NCBI GenBank assembly: GCA_003854985.1
Contig: RQOG01000034.1
Location: 1-54,689, forward strand
Length of the DNA: 54,689 nt
Source of the DNA: Calditrichota bacterium
Lineage (GTDB): Bacteria > Calditrichota > Calditrichia > Calditrichales > Calditrichaceae
Direction of reading: 5' to 3'
Below the pieces are notes generated by a model. The model had not been told where the DNA came from and did no database searches. It saw nothing but the letters and a program-made list of their open reading frames with translations. Shown here piece by piece: positions 34,837-43,802 of this stretch (position 1 is the first letter of the stretch; each line of letters opens with the position of its first letter). The position numbers and the translations under genes were made by a program.

Positions 34837-34843
34837 TTACTGA
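34775..34843 (+). pseudogene. 22-aa ORF resembling a photolyase N-terminus
   Basis: A short plus-strand ORF with GGAG 4 nt before its ATG encodes a peptide containing IVWFFKSHRSLRD, reminiscent of the IVWFRRDLRLxDN start of DNA photolyases. It stops after 22 codons, overlapping the 3' end of dacB by 7 nt, and nothing photolyase-like follows. It may be a degraded gene start or a coincidence; the resemblance is short. Confidence 0.15.
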
Positions 34844-36294
34844 AGATCAGCTAAAGCTTTTAATATAATCAGGTGCTGATGATTAATTTGTCCCAGCGAT
34901 CCGTTATAATTATTGGCCATTATGGAAAAGGCAATCCACTGCCCTTTTCGGTTCTGCAGGTAGCCCGAATGCGAGCGGATTCTTGGAATCAAACCCGATT
35001 TAATCCGGGCATTGCCGGCCAGAGCTGAATTTTGGCCGTAAGAAGAAAAGAAACCGATATCATCCGGGTCGCCAGCGATTACCAGTGAATTGTAATAACT
35101 TTTAAACGCCGGATGTTTAAACATAATCTTCAGCACCTGAACCATGACTTTGGTGGTTATTGTATTGGTCCTGGATAATCCGCTGCCGTCGGTTAAATAA
35201 ATATCCTTAGGCGAAATATCATTTCTCTCAAGAAACTTCAGAATCAGAGTCAGACCGTTTTCATAACTTCCCGGCAAACCTTCATGCACAGCGATGGTTT
35301 TAACCAATTGTTCGGCATATAAATTGACGCTTCGTTTGTTAAGTATATAAATAATATCTTTTAAAGCAGGCGATTTTACCTTGGTGATATTCACGGCGTC
35401 CGATAGAGCTTCGGATCCGCTGCCAATCCTGCTTTCATTCGTAACAGGGATTCCGGCTTTTTGAAGTTCTTTTTTTAATACCTGCGCGGTGAATAAGGCC
35501 GGATCGGGAATGGCCCCTTTTATTTTGAATTCCTTGTAGCTCTGAGGAATTGTTCCCCGCAAAGATGCGAAATACTGACCCGGAGCATAATAAAGATAAG
35601 CATTATCACCCGAACCTCTGGCGGCAGTTTTAAGTTCATTGCTAAAACTCATATCGGGAATTTCGGGATCCGTTCCTAAAACCATTACCGGAGCGCCTAT
35701 CCATAAACCCGGTTTTAAGCGCAGATTATAAAAGTTTTCATGGATGCATAATCCGCTGGTTCCCGCCGCATAGTAATTGCCCATATCCCGCCAGTTCCAG
35801 AAATCGGGAATAGACTGAGCGTCAAATATATAAGGATCGGCGATCACGGCACCGCTGATTTTTTTTATCCCTAAATCCTGCACAGCCTTAACCCAATACA
35901 TCATCAGAGAATCCAAAGGAAGCGCCCCTTTTATCTGGTTTGAACCAAGCGTCGGATCACCCGATCCTCTGATAATTATATCGCCGTTTAACAGGTCTTT
36001 CTGAACGAAACCCGTATAAATGAGCTTCGTTTCGTATTGATAGTCTTCGCCCAGGTAATCCAGAGCCGCGGCGGAAGTAATTAGTTTTAAACCGGAAGCA
36101 GGCACAAGATTTTTATTTGAATTCAAATCAACCAGCATCTGACCGGATTCGATATATTCGGCATAAACCGACCATTGCGCCTGGAGCAGGGGTTCGGTGC
36201 GGCTTATACTTTCCGCCAGTTTTTGTAGTGGCTGGGCATCTAAAACCAATGCCGATAAAAAGATAATAACCGTCGGTATAATGATCTTAATCAT
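34837..36294 (-). CDS. dacB: D-alanyl-D-alanine carboxypeptidase/endopeptidase, PBP4 type (S13)
   Basis: A 485-aa periplasmic low-molecular-mass penicillin-binding protein. A signal peptide occupies residues 1-20 (cleavage near LDAQ). The active-site boxes of family S13 are visible: S67 and K70 in ASGLK, the SVN box in NKRSVNLYAE, and KSG in RIKSGLIP standing for the usual KTG. The large insertion between the first two boxes, typical of PBP4/DacB, is present. The enzyme trims or opens peptidoglycan cross-links. ATG 36294 overlaps the upstream dehydrogenase stop by 8 nt; TTG 36303, three codons earlier, is less likely. It is the last gene of the cluster coming from the ABC importer. Confidence 0.92.
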   Translation of the reverse strand: MIKIIIPTVIIFLSALVLDAQPLQKLAESISRTEPLLQAQWSVYAEYIESGQMLVDLNSNKNLVPASGLKLITSAAALDYLGEDYQYETKLIYTGFVQKDLLNGDIIIRGSGDPTLGSNQIKGALPLDSLMMYWVKAVQDLGIKKISGAVIADPYIFDAQSIPDFWNWRDMGNYYAAGTSGLCIHENFYNLRLKPGLWIGAPVMVLGTDPEIPDMSFSNELKTAARGSGDNAYLYYAPGQYFASLRGTIPQSYKEFKIKGAIPDPALFTAQVLKKELQKAGIPVTNESRIGSGSEALSDAVNITKVKSPALKDIIYILNKRSVNLYAEQLVKTIAVHEGLPGSYENGLTLILKFLERNDISPKDIYLTDGSGLSRTNTITTKVMVQVLKIMFKHPAFKSYYNSLVIAGDPDDIGFFSSYGQNSALAGNARIKSGLIPRIRSHSGYLQNRKGQWIAFSIMANNYNGSLGQINHQHLIILKALADLQ

Positions 36295-37426
36295 TGCGGT
36301 CAAAATGTATATCCCTCATTTCCAGTTCTTCCATAAACAGGCGCGCCGGCACCGAAAGCTCCTGTTTTAATACGCCGCGCTCTTTTATTTGATTTCTGAT
36401 CAGCATTTGCAAAATAATCGCGGCCGGAAAAGCGGTTGTTCTCATCATGGCCGTAAGTCCTGCGCTTTTATCTCCATACTGAATAGCCTGCAAACGAACA
36501 AATTTTCTGCTTCCGGCTTTCCTGCCCTCTGCCGATATTCTGATCAGGACAACGTCCTCATCCTGATAGGACAGCGCCCGGCTGAGCATGGCTTCAAAGG
36601 CTTCACGGAAGGAAATATTACAATTACCAAGTAATTCCCAGCTGGCAAATCCCAAGTCAATCATGGCTTTCATGATATGGCAGTGTCCCGGATAACGAAT
36701 GGTTTTATAATCAAGATTATCGATTAATCCTTCATAAGTTTCCGGCAGGGTGGATGTGCCGCCGGAAGTGATGAAGGCTTCCATCAATCCGAACGGCCGG
36801 GGAAATTCCAATTCTTCCACATCGGTCAACGAAGGCGCAGTTACTATTTTACCATCGCGCAGAAAAACAGCCGGTTCCAGATATTCATTGATCAAACCGT
36901 GCACGGAAAAAACCAGCATATAATTAAGAGGCTGTTTGGGAAAAACCGGCAGCCCGCCAACGCGGATTCTCAAATGATCCACCCGGGCGAACTCGTCAAT
37001 TAAACCGGCGGAGATTACGGAAACCATTCCCGGAGCCAGACCGCAGTCCGGAACAACGCCTATGCCGGCATTCCTGGCTTTATCGTGCAGCTTAAACTGC
37101 TCTTTTACAACGCGGTTATTACCGCCCAGATCAACAAAATGGCAATGATTGTCTATGGCCAGCCCGGTTAAATTCAGATTAAAATCATAAGGCAGGGCGC
37201 TAACCGTACCGTTCGCTTCTTTAAATAGTGCAACTAAATCGTTTTGATTTTCCGCCGCCACCTGCCGGCTATGTAAGCGATTATTATTCTTAAAATGTGC
37301 TTTTAGGCTGTTAAGCGCCTCCATTGACCGATCAATCACTGTAACTTTTTCCAAATCCTTTTGTTGCAGAAAATCATGGATCAGGCCCCGTGACATCTGC
37401 CCGGCGCCGAGTATTAAAACTTTCAT
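36287..37426 (-). CDS. Saccharopine dehydrogenase-like NAD(P)-binding oxidoreductase
   Basis: A 379-aa protein with an N-terminal Rossmann fold (LILGAGQMSRG), followed by the family features VSALPYDFN, FVDLGGNN and PDCGLAPGM. These resemble saccharopine/lysine-ketoglutarate reductase-type enzymes and related carboxynorspermidine dehydrogenases, which form or cleave secondary amines between an amino acid and a keto compound using NAD(P)H. The exact substrate is unknown. Its 3' end overlaps dacB, and the ABC ATPase gene ends 78 bp before its start. GGGA precedes the ATG by about 7 nt. A role in lysine or another diamino acid would suit the peptide-uptake and cell-wall context, but this is inference. 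Confidence 0.8.
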   Translation of the reverse strand: MKVLILGAGQMSRGLIHDFLQQKDLEKVTVIDRSMEALNSLKAHFKNNNRLHSRQVAAENQNDLVALFKEANGTVSALPYDFNLNLTGLAIDNHCHFVDLGGNNRVVKEQFKLHDKARNAGIGVVPDCGLAPGMVSVISAGLIDEFARVDHLRIRVGGLPVFPKQPLNYMLVFSVHGLINEYLEPAVFLRDGKIVTAPSLTDVEELEFPRPFGLMEAFITSGGTSTLPETYEGLIDNLDYKTIRYPGHCHIMKAMIDLGFASWELLGNCNISFREAFEAMLSRALSYQDEDVVLIRISAEGRKAGSRKFVRLQAIQYGDKSAGLTAMMRTTAFPAAIILQMLIRNQIKERGVLKQELSVPARLFMEELEMRDIHFDRND

Positions 37427-37504
37427 GGCTTTTCCCTGTTCATGGCTACCTGATAATTAAGTGATATTTTAAAATTCATCCTTTATTCATCCGTTGCAAA
37501 AGTA

Positions 37505-39007
37505 TTAGTCCTTTAATGCCGCCAGGTAATAAATCCGATCCTGTTCAATAAAAGAATCAAAGATTTCCTCATTATGCGATATGATTAAAATGGCTCTTCC
37601 TTTCTGTTGTTCCTGCCTGATAATTTCCAGCGTTTTGCGAATACTATTAAAATCAAGCCCGTTCAAAGGTTCATCAAGGATCATTAAATCGGTGTTGAGC
37701 AAAATGACGCGCAGCAGATTCAACCTTTGCTTCTGGCCGCCGCTCAGAAACAGAACTTTTTTCTTTAAAAAGGCCGCGTCAATCCTGTTTTCAAACAGTC
37801 TCTGAAGTTCCTGTATTAGAACTTTCCGGTTTATTCTAATTCCCGGTAAACCTTTGAAAATATGATAAACGTCCGCCTGTAAATCGAGAGCTTCGTCGGC
37901 ATGCTGAAAAACCATACCTGCTTTATGGCCCCATATTTTTTTCAGCCAGACTTTCGCAGAGGTTTTTTCGGAAACCGATAATCCCGCCAGGTTCATATTA
38001 AAGTGATCGCTGCGATATAAGCCCATTATAATTTTTGCCAGGGTGGTTTTACCCACGCCGCTGGCGGCTTTAAGATATACAATTTCGCCGGAATGGATGA
38101 TTAAATCAACTGGCTGCTGATACCCTTTATCTTTAAAAATGCCCATAGACCGGTTAAAAACCCTGAAACGATTGCCGAACTGTAAAACCGGCTGTCCGTT
38201 GGCTTTTATTGATGACTGGCTACCCTTAACACCGCTGATCCAGTTGAGATAGGCGCCGGCTTCAAATGGACGAACGGCGAGTTTATCTTCATCCTTATAC
38301 AACTCTTTAAAATCAAACCGGCTGACAATTTGCTGATATTTACGGTATATCTCTCCGATAATAGAGTAATCATGTGTAATTATTAAACAGGTAAAGGGCT
38401 TTTGCGTGAATTTTTGCAATAATAAATTTAAAAAACGATTACGCAACTCATCATCCAGGCTACCGGACGGTTCATCAAAAACAAACAAACCCGATTGCTC
38501 GGTCTGTTCAGACTGAAGATATAAATTCAGTTTGCGCATGGCCATGGTTAACAATAGCCGTTGTTTTTCTCCTCCGCTGGGCCGAAAAGGCTGAGGATAA
38601 ATATCCTGCAGATTATCAAAAGTCTTGTCAACAGGACTTTTCCATAATAATTCCTTATCCTGTTCTGCTATTTGTCCATGTCCCAGAATGCCTTCGGACA
38701 ATTGATCGCCGATTTTTAGCACCGGATTAAGATGTGAGGATGGTTCCTGGAAAACAAAAAAACCAGTGGATTGAATCTTTTGCACAAATTCAGAGCCTGC
38801 ATATTTTGAATAAGGATAACCATTGATTTCCACCTGCAGTTCTTCCGTATCCAACAATCCATAAACAGCCTTGGAAAGCATAGTCTTTCCTATTCCGGAT
38901 TCACCGAACAGCAGAAGAATACGATTGGGTTGAATGGTAAAATCTTCAATCCGGGCGATACAAAAACTATTGGCGTTGATGGTTATTTGAAATTTCCAGG
39001 CGTTCAT
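37505..39007 (-). CDS. Peptide-type ABC transporter ATPase with two fused ATP-binding domains
   Basis: A 500-aa protein holding two complete ABC cassettes, as if DppD and DppF were fused. Cassette 1: Walker A GESGIGKT (35-42), Q-loop FQEPSSHLNP, signature PSGGEKQR, Walker B FVFDEPSGSLD. Cassette 2: Walker A ASGVGKTT (about 317), Q-loop VFQHADEALD, signature LSGGQKQR, Walker B LMILDEPLNGLD. The first signature starts with P instead of L, a mild change. No C-terminal oligopeptide/dipeptide extension is apparent. It energises the importer encoded by the next two genes and overlaps the 3' end of the permease gene by 4 nt. Confidence 0.92.
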   Translation of the reverse strand: MNAWKFQITINANSFCIARIEDFTIQPNRILLLFGESGIGKTMLSKAVYGLLDTEELQVEINGYPYSKYAGSEFVQKIQSTGFFVFQEPSSHLNPVLKIGDQLSEGILGHGQIAEQDKELLWKSPVDKTFDNLQDIYPQPFRPSGGEKQRLLLTMAMRKLNLYLQSEQTEQSGLFVFDEPSGSLDDELRNRFLNLLLQKFTQKPFTCLIITHDYSIIGEIYRKYQQIVSRFDFKELYKDEDKLAVRPFEAGAYLNWISGVKGSQSSIKANGQPVLQFGNRFRVFNRSMGIFKDKGYQQPVDLIIHSGEIVYLKAASGVGKTTLAKIIMGLYRSDHFNMNLAGLSVSEKTSAKVWLKKIWGHKAGMVFQHADEALDLQADVYHIFKGLPGIRINRKVLIQELQRLFENRIDAAFLKKKVLFLSGGQKQRLNLLRVILLNTDLMILDEPLNGLDFNSIRKTLEIIRQEQQKGRAILIISHNEEIFDSFIEQDRIYYLAALKD

Positions 39008-39879
39008 AAACGGAATCTCTCCGATAATCCATTGGAAATTTTATAGATGCAGAGCAAAGAGAAAACGATTGAAAATGCCACGGAAATACCCTGCAGATGT
39101 TTAAAAAATAAATTCGGAAAATAACCGGGATTTGTGATGGCATGTCCTATCGCCAATATATCCTGCTTACTATCGATATGCGCTAACAGACCGCCTAAAG
39201 TCACCGGCAGATCCATTGAACTGATATCGGTAGACAACCCCACGGAAATAATAAAATCCACACTGCACTGGAGAAAAACAGCTACGCCAAAAATAGCTAC
39301 CACTTTATTAAAAATATGCCGCCGCGAATTTTTCCACAAAATATGGTAGTTAAGAATCCTGCTGCCGGATATGCCGCAGACGGTCATGGCCTGATAAAAA
39401 TCCAGTCTTCTGAAATGATTGACACGGTCCAGCATCAAATCCATCAATTCCTGAAATACAAAAAATGCAATCAACACCGCGGTAAGCAAAATGGCCATAG
39501 GTGACTGGATTATATTGCGATATAACAAACCGGCAATAAACACAAATCCCAGCAGAATACCAATGATTTGAGGTATGGAACGGATAATATCGATCAAAAA
39601 CGTTAAAACCGTCTCCAACACGAAAAACCCTTTTCGCCTGATAATGAACAACAGATTTACGGCCAGCCAGGCTATAAACAGGGCAAATACGATGACTAAA
39701 AAAGCAATCAAAAAGGTATTCATAGCGCCATCGATCACCTTCAACAGAGCCGGTCGGTTTAAATAAAGCATATCCCAGATAAACAGCAACAACATTCCCA
39801 GAAACCAGACCATTGACCATAGTCTGTCTTTATGATGATAAAGCGTTTCAAAAAAACTGGATTGTTTTTTGTTTTTCAT
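39004..39879 (-). CDS. ABC transporter permease, DppC-like
   Basis: A 291-aa inner-membrane protein with about six hydrophobic segments. The cytoplasmic coupling loop with the EAA-like sequence (FYQAMTVCGISGSRILNYH, then ILW) is recognisable and agrees with the DppC/OppC side of peptide importers. A long conserved DppC feature, the periplasmic loop before the last helices, is also seen (ISSMDLPVTLGGLL). Sequence is diverged from classical Dpp proteins, with few of the usual glycine and proline residues in the loop. It sits between the second permease and the ATPase with overlap or 12-bp spacing, so the three form one complex. Confidence 0.82.
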   Translation of the reverse strand: MKNKKQSSFFETLYHHKDRLWSMVWFLGMLLLFIWDMLYLNRPALLKVIDGAMNTFLIAFLVIVFALFIAWLAVNLLFIIRRKGFFVLETVLTFLIDIIRSIPQIIGILLGFVFIAGLLYRNIIQSPMAILLTAVLIAFFVFQELMDLMLDRVNHFRRLDFYQAMTVCGISGSRILNYHILWKNSRRHIFNKVVAIFGVAVFLQCSVDFIISVGLSTDISSMDLPVTLGGLLAHIDSKQDILAIGHAITNPGYFPNLFFKHLQGISVAFSIVFSLLCIYKISNGLSERFRL

Positions 39880-39891
39880 ATCCTGTAAAAA

Positions 39892-41004
39892 TTAATTATT
39901 CCGGTTTTCATAAACCCGTCTTTTGGAGTCAATGACCCAGTCCGTAAAGATTTCCGTTACTTTTACAATGATGAAAATACTCATCACAATAACAATCACG
40001 ATGTCATAGTTTTTATATAATAATTGCTGTAACAATTCATAGCTCAGATGACCGTGTATATTCAAAGCCATTTCAATGATAATCAACCCGCTGATCAGAA
40101 ACGAAGCCTGTTCTTTAAACGTACCCAGATACTGATAATGAGCATTTAAATAAATATGATTCAATACATGGTTCTTAAACCATTTACGCATTGAAAACAA
40201 TGCTCTGAGAGATACACCGTGCGGCTGTGTGAAACGATAATCATTGGACAGATTTTTTACCATCGCCGTCAATACATATCCCTTCCGGCTTTCGGCAATC
40301 AGAAACGCATAAAATTTATTGGTATAAGTTATTAAAAGCCCATTTGAGATCAGGCCCAGCAAAATAAGAAATATCAGGGTATTGGTATTAAATTCGGTTT
40401 TAATGGAATAAGCGATAACATAAGCCGGGGAGAAAAAAATCAGATATAACAGACCGCGTAGAACGGATTTAACAAGAAGCGTCGGAATGCGCCAATAGGT
40501 ATTCAACTTTTTGTATGAAGCTTCTTTTAAAAAATTGATCAATTCGAAAATATAAGATACTTTATTTTGTTTCCGGCGGATAAATCTTATAAGTCCTAAT
40601 GTTTCGACGCCGTAATAAGTCAGCCATAATACCAAAATATAAACGATAACATACTTTAAAAACATGATGCCTAATTGTCTGAGTTTTGCTTCGTTTAAGA
40701 CCTGCCTGGTATGCGCCGATTGTAATTCGGCCTCATACATGTCCCGGCGATAAGTCAAAACGGCTCTCAGCAGCGAGTCGGGATCGGATGATTGTTCCGG
40801 ATGATAAAGCGTAATCATATCTTTAAACAAGGCCTGCCGGAGAGGATCATTAAGATCTATATCCATTTCAATATACGGTTTAATAATGCTGTCCGGCCTG
40901 GCAACCGGGGCTTTTTTACCGATATCAAAATAGTATATCAGGGAAAATCCCAACAGAAGCGCTAAAATCAGACTGGTTAAATGACCGGCTAGTTTTTTAC
41001 CCAT
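39892..41004 (-). CDS. ABC transporter permease, DppB-like, divergent
   Basis: A 370-aa membrane protein. One N-terminal segment (residues about 9-26) is followed by a periplasmic stretch of some 85 residues, then a core of about five helices. The end of the protein (LISGLIIIEMALN, LLYKNYDIVIVIVM, then a basic tail) follows the DppB pattern in which a VETVFS-like helix and a RDYPV-like loop precede the last helix. The normal coupling-loop motif is poorly conserved, so this is a remote DppB relative. ATG overlaps the upstream stop (TGATG), implying translational coupling with the frame at 41004-41285. Confidence 0.75.
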   Translation of the reverse strand: MGKKLAGHLTSLILALLLGFSLIYYFDIGKKAPVARPDSIIKPYIEMDIDLNDPLRQALFKDMITLYHPEQSSDPDSLLRAVLTYRRDMYEAELQSAHTRQVLNEAKLRQLGIMFLKYVIVYILVLWLTYYGVETLGLIRFIRRKQNKVSYIFELINFLKEASYKKLNTYWRIPTLLVKSVLRGLLYLIFFSPAYVIAYSIKTEFNTNTLIFLILLGLISNGLLITYTNKFYAFLIAESRKGYVLTAMVKNLSNDYRFTQPHGVSLRALFSMRKWFKNHVLNHIYLNAHYQYLGTFKEQASFLISGLIIIEMALNIHGHLSYELLQQLLYKNYDIVIVIVMSIFIIVKVTEIFTDWVIDSKRRVYENRNN

Positions 41005-41285
41005 CAGTATCCATTCGGCTTTTTAATTAGGATGACATTTTCTTCCTCATAAATCGAATACTCCGTCCCCAGAATCACATATTCCAGTTCATTTATCAGG
41101 GCTTTACGGCTTTCCAAAAGTGAATCGGGACCGATGCCGGCGAGAACTGCTGTAACGGCTGTTTCCGTAATTTCCACCTGCCAGAGGGGCGTATCAAGGT
41201 TTTTGTTGAACCTGGCATTAAAAGCTTCCGTAAATTCCCGGTAAATATCATTAACCGTATCAAATTTTTCTTTTATTTTTTTTTT
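41004..41285 (-). CDS. Downstream half of a protein split at an A10 run (no start codon)
   Basis: An open frame of 93 codons that begins right after an in-frame TAG and has no ATG; its only GTG and TTG codons lie deep inside it. Its composition is that of a real protein (IKEKFDTVNDIYREF, TPLWQVEITE, LINELEYVILGTEYS). It joins the upstream 221-aa frame across ten consecutive A residues on the minus strand: removing one A gives a single 306-aa protein. The stop TGA overlaps the permease ATG, so the organisation of a normal operon gene is kept. It may be read by slippage or +1 frameshifting, or the A-run may be a sequencing error. Function unknown. Confidence 0.65.
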   Translation of the reverse strand, partial: KKKIKEKFDTVNDIYREFTEAFNARFNKNLDTPLWQVEITETAVTAVLAGIGPDSLLESRKALINELEYVILGTEYSIYEEENVILIKKPNGY

Positions 41286-41925
41286 CTATCCCGGAAGAAG
41301 AGATCGATTTTCTGGCCGTCACCGGTCTGATTATTTCCCATTCCGATACCGGCGTTAAACGGCTCCAAAAAAATTTAAGCGGTTTTCCTTCCTGCAGCAA
41401 AGCGAAACGCCGGCCCTTCTGATAAATTCTGTAATACGTGTTTTGTCCGGGAAGGCTAACAGAGGTACTAGTCCGCGGATCAGGCAGTGCTCTAATCCGG
41501 TCGGACAGCGTCTTAATGGAATCGCCGAGCGTTACGCAATTTGTTTCTTTGATAACCAGACCGCATAAATCCTGCCCGAGTAACCGGTCTTTTTCATCCA
41601 GGATCAGATAATAAGGTTTATGATCAAATTCCACTTTATGCGCCGAAGTGATCTTATCGCTTAAGATGATGTCTTCTTCCACAATTCTAAAAGGAACAAA
41701 TTGTGAGTTTAAAATGATATTATTTTTTTCAATCCGCATTTGAAACTGGTTAAGAATATGCAGCGCCGAAGGTTTTTCGATAATAAGATAATCCGCCTTC
41801 TGTCCGGCTGCGCCAGATTCGGAAAAACTAAAAAACAGGCTTAATAAGAGACCGGATAAAATCAGTCGGAATGCCGACCCGGTTATAACTGGCGCTTTAA
41901 TCATACTTTCAAATCCGGATTTCAT
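41260..41925 (-). CDS. Unknown exported protein, first part of a split gene in the ABC operon
   Basis: A 221-aa frame with a hydrophobic segment at residues about 18-35 (AFRLILSGLLLSLFFSF) ending near SESGAAG, so it is probably exported or anchored. The rest is a mixed alpha/beta sequence with no family I recognise (DYLIIEKPSALHILNQF, PYYLILDEKDRLLGQDL). The frame ends at 41260 shortly after ten A residues at 41276-41285 (minus strand), and the coding signal continues in another frame to 41004. Placement between the solute-binding protein and the permeases suggests a part of the importer. ATG 41925 or ATG 41904 could be the start; neither has a good ribosome binding site. Confidence 0.7.
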   Translation of the reverse strand: MKSGFESMIKAPVITGSAFRLILSGLLLSLFFSFSESGAAGQKADYLIIEKPSALHILNQFQMRIEKNNIILNSQFVPFRIVEEDIILSDKITSAHKVEFDHKPYYLILDEKDRLLGQDLCGLVIKETNCVTLGDSIKTLSDRIRALPDPRTSTSVSLPGQNTYYRIYQKGRRFALLQEGKPLKFFWSRLTPVSEWEIIRPVTARKSISSSGIEKKNKRKI

Positions 41926-41950
41926 ATTCTATTTATCACCGGTTGCGAAA

Positions 41951-41981
41951 CGGCCACAGCCTGAAGATATAACTGTGGCCG
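41951..41981 (-). terminator. GC-rich hairpin between solute-binding protein and split gene
   Basis: CGGCCACAG and CTGTGGCCG form a perfect 9-bp stem with a 13-nt loop in the 131-bp gap of the ABC operon. On the minus strand only TTT follows, so it is at best a partial terminator or an mRNA-stabilising stem that would raise the level of the upstream lipoprotein and binding-protein genes over the permeases. Confidence 0.45.
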
Positions 41982-42056
41982 ATAAACGATTGGATTTAAA
42001 AACGGTTTATTCCGGATATAAATCATCTGTAAACCGATTCTTTTATCTAAGTGAAA

Positions 42057-43784
42057 TTACTTTTCCTTTTCCCGCCATTTTTCGATCGTGGATAACTGCG
42101 ACGCGACTCCATAAAGATCGATGCTCTTGTTCTCGAACTGGGTGCTGAAATAGGCTAATGACGGTAGCGAAAATAACCAGCTGCCCAGCGCGAGTTCCTG
42201 ATCCAGGTCATCGATAAACTGCGCATAGGCTTGCTTATCGCCGACTATATTGGAAGCCATAAAGCCATAAACATATTCTTTTATCTTGGTGAAATTTTCC
42301 CATTCCGGAGAATCCTTTGTCAAATCGATACGAAAGAAGTTTTTATCCTCCTGAAAGGATTCGGCGCTGATTTCCAGTCCGCCGTCCGCAGAAGGCGAAG
42401 TGATCAGGTTGATCTTTTTCGTGGCGAAGTCCGGTTCACGCAAAAATAAATCATACAAATCAAACAGAAAGTTGCTGCGGTAACCGCTGACCGCCACTAA
42501 AAGTCCGTCATAATTTCCTTTTTTTATTTCTTCATTCTGAACCGCCGAGGCTTTTATTTTGCCTCTGAATAAGGCCGGATCGTTTAATATATTAACGATT
42601 TCAGCTAATTCTTCCCGGAATCCGTAATTAAGACAGGTTTGAATGTGAACCGTATCCGTCAGTAAAGAAAGATCCGGAGCGCCGAGCTCTTTTAAGGGTA
42701 AAACGGTTTTCCCTTCAACATAAATGGATGAGGAGGGGAACATGCTGTAGTTCAGATAATCGTTATAATTATCATTGTTCCCTTTATAATCGGTTATATG
42801 GCGCTGTTGTTCGGTGCCGACTTTAAAAAAACGTTCCAATATTTTTTCGTGATCAATAAATTTCCGTAGTTCCTGCCTTTGTTCCTGCGAAAGTCTTTGC
42901 ACGTTAAATAATAATGCAAAATAAGTGGTGCTGATATTGGATTTATAAAAATATTCTTCCGGTTCAGCTAACAGTGGTGAAATGCTTCCGAAAGGCGTAC
43001 TGAGCAGCGTATTGATATTCCCGTTTTTCAGCTCGGTTGTATAAGTGCTGTTATCGATATACGGTTCCAGGACTACCTGCCCTATTTGGGCAGCTTCCGA
43101 GGGATTCTGCATAAAAGTCACCTGGTCTTCGTGAACGCCGGCATAAATGTAAGGACCGGTTCCATCCAGATAATTCGGCGCATTAAGATCAGATTCATTG
43201 GGAAGAATTTTAAACGACAATACTTCTTTTATTTCAGCCTCTTTCCAGTCCCGGTCCAGCCTGAATTTAAAACGGATTTCATTATTATCATCCGGGCCTG
43301 AAAATTCAAGATCATGAACAGCCTGTGAAACAAGAATATAATCGGGTGATAAACTACCCAGTCGTTGAATCCGGCGCAAGGTAAAACGCAGGTCCTGGGC
43401 GGTGAAAAGCACCGCCTGTTTTTCGCTGATTTCGTATTGATCATCATCTTTTAAAACAGAATAACTGCTATGCCATTTTTTTCTTGGTTTCAGGCGAACG
43501 GTAACGATACCATCGGCATCGATTCCCATCAGTTCGCCAAGTCCGTCTTCATAGGTGATGCCGCTGGGATTTGCCGAAATATTGAATAAGCCGTCAAAAA
43601 TCGCTTCATCCAGTTTATCCGCAATAGGCACCGCGCTGGGAATATGCGGATCGATGCGGGGCTTTTGATGCGCAATATAAGGGATAACTATTTCCCCTGA
43701 AATATCTTTTGCAAAAAACAAAAAGTATCCGCCGATTAAAACGGCAATAATCAATATTCCAACAATAATATATGACTTTTTCAT
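42057..43784 (-). CDS. ABC transporter solute-binding protein, family 5 (peptide type)
   Basis: A 575-aa protein anchored by an N-terminal hydrophobic segment (residues 5-24) without a lipobox. The fold of family 5 binding proteins can be followed: IDPHIPSAVPIADKLDEAIF near the start as the usual DP and YEGL-like region, RLKPRKKWHSS, FTAQDLRFTLRR (the typical AxDVxxSxxR pattern) and a GTGPYIY box. These proteins capture oligopeptides, dipeptides or similar ligands for DppBC-type permeases. It is longer and more diverged than E. coli DppA. It lies 18 bp after the 788-aa lipoprotein gene and before the split unknown gene, in the same direction as the permeases. Confidence 0.87.
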   Translation of the reverse strand: MKKSYIIVGILIIAVLIGGYFLFFAKDISGEIVIPYIAHQKPRIDPHIPSAVPIADKLDEAIFDGLFNISANPSGITYEDGLGELMGIDADGIVTVRLKPRKKWHSSYSVLKDDDQYEISEKQAVLFTAQDLRFTLRRIQRLGSLSPDYILVSQAVHDLEFSGPDDNNEIRFKFRLDRDWKEAEIKEVLSFKILPNESDLNAPNYLDGTGPYIYAGVHEDQVTFMQNPSEAAQIGQVVLEPYIDNSTYTTELKNGNINTLLSTPFGSISPLLAEPEEYFYKSNISTTYFALLFNVQRLSQEQRQELRKFIDHEKILERFFKVGTEQQRHITDYKGNNDNYNDYLNYSMFPSSSIYVEGKTVLPLKELGAPDLSLLTDTVHIQTCLNYGFREELAEIVNILNDPALFRGKIKASAVQNEEIKKGNYDGLLVAVSGYRSNFLFDLYDLFLREPDFATKKINLITSPSADGGLEISAESFQEDKNFFRIDLTKDSPEWENFTKIKEYVYGFMASNIVGDKQAYAQFIDDLDQELALGSWLFSLPSLAYFSTQFENKSIDLYGVASQLSTIEKWREKEK

Positions 43785-43802
43785 ATCGGACCTCCGCAGG
43801 AT

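Noticed and set aside
39350..39820. 156-aa minus-strand ORF inside the permease gene
   Set aside because: Same strand but different frame from a permease with clear membrane segments; composition is odd and it does not fit the operon spacing.
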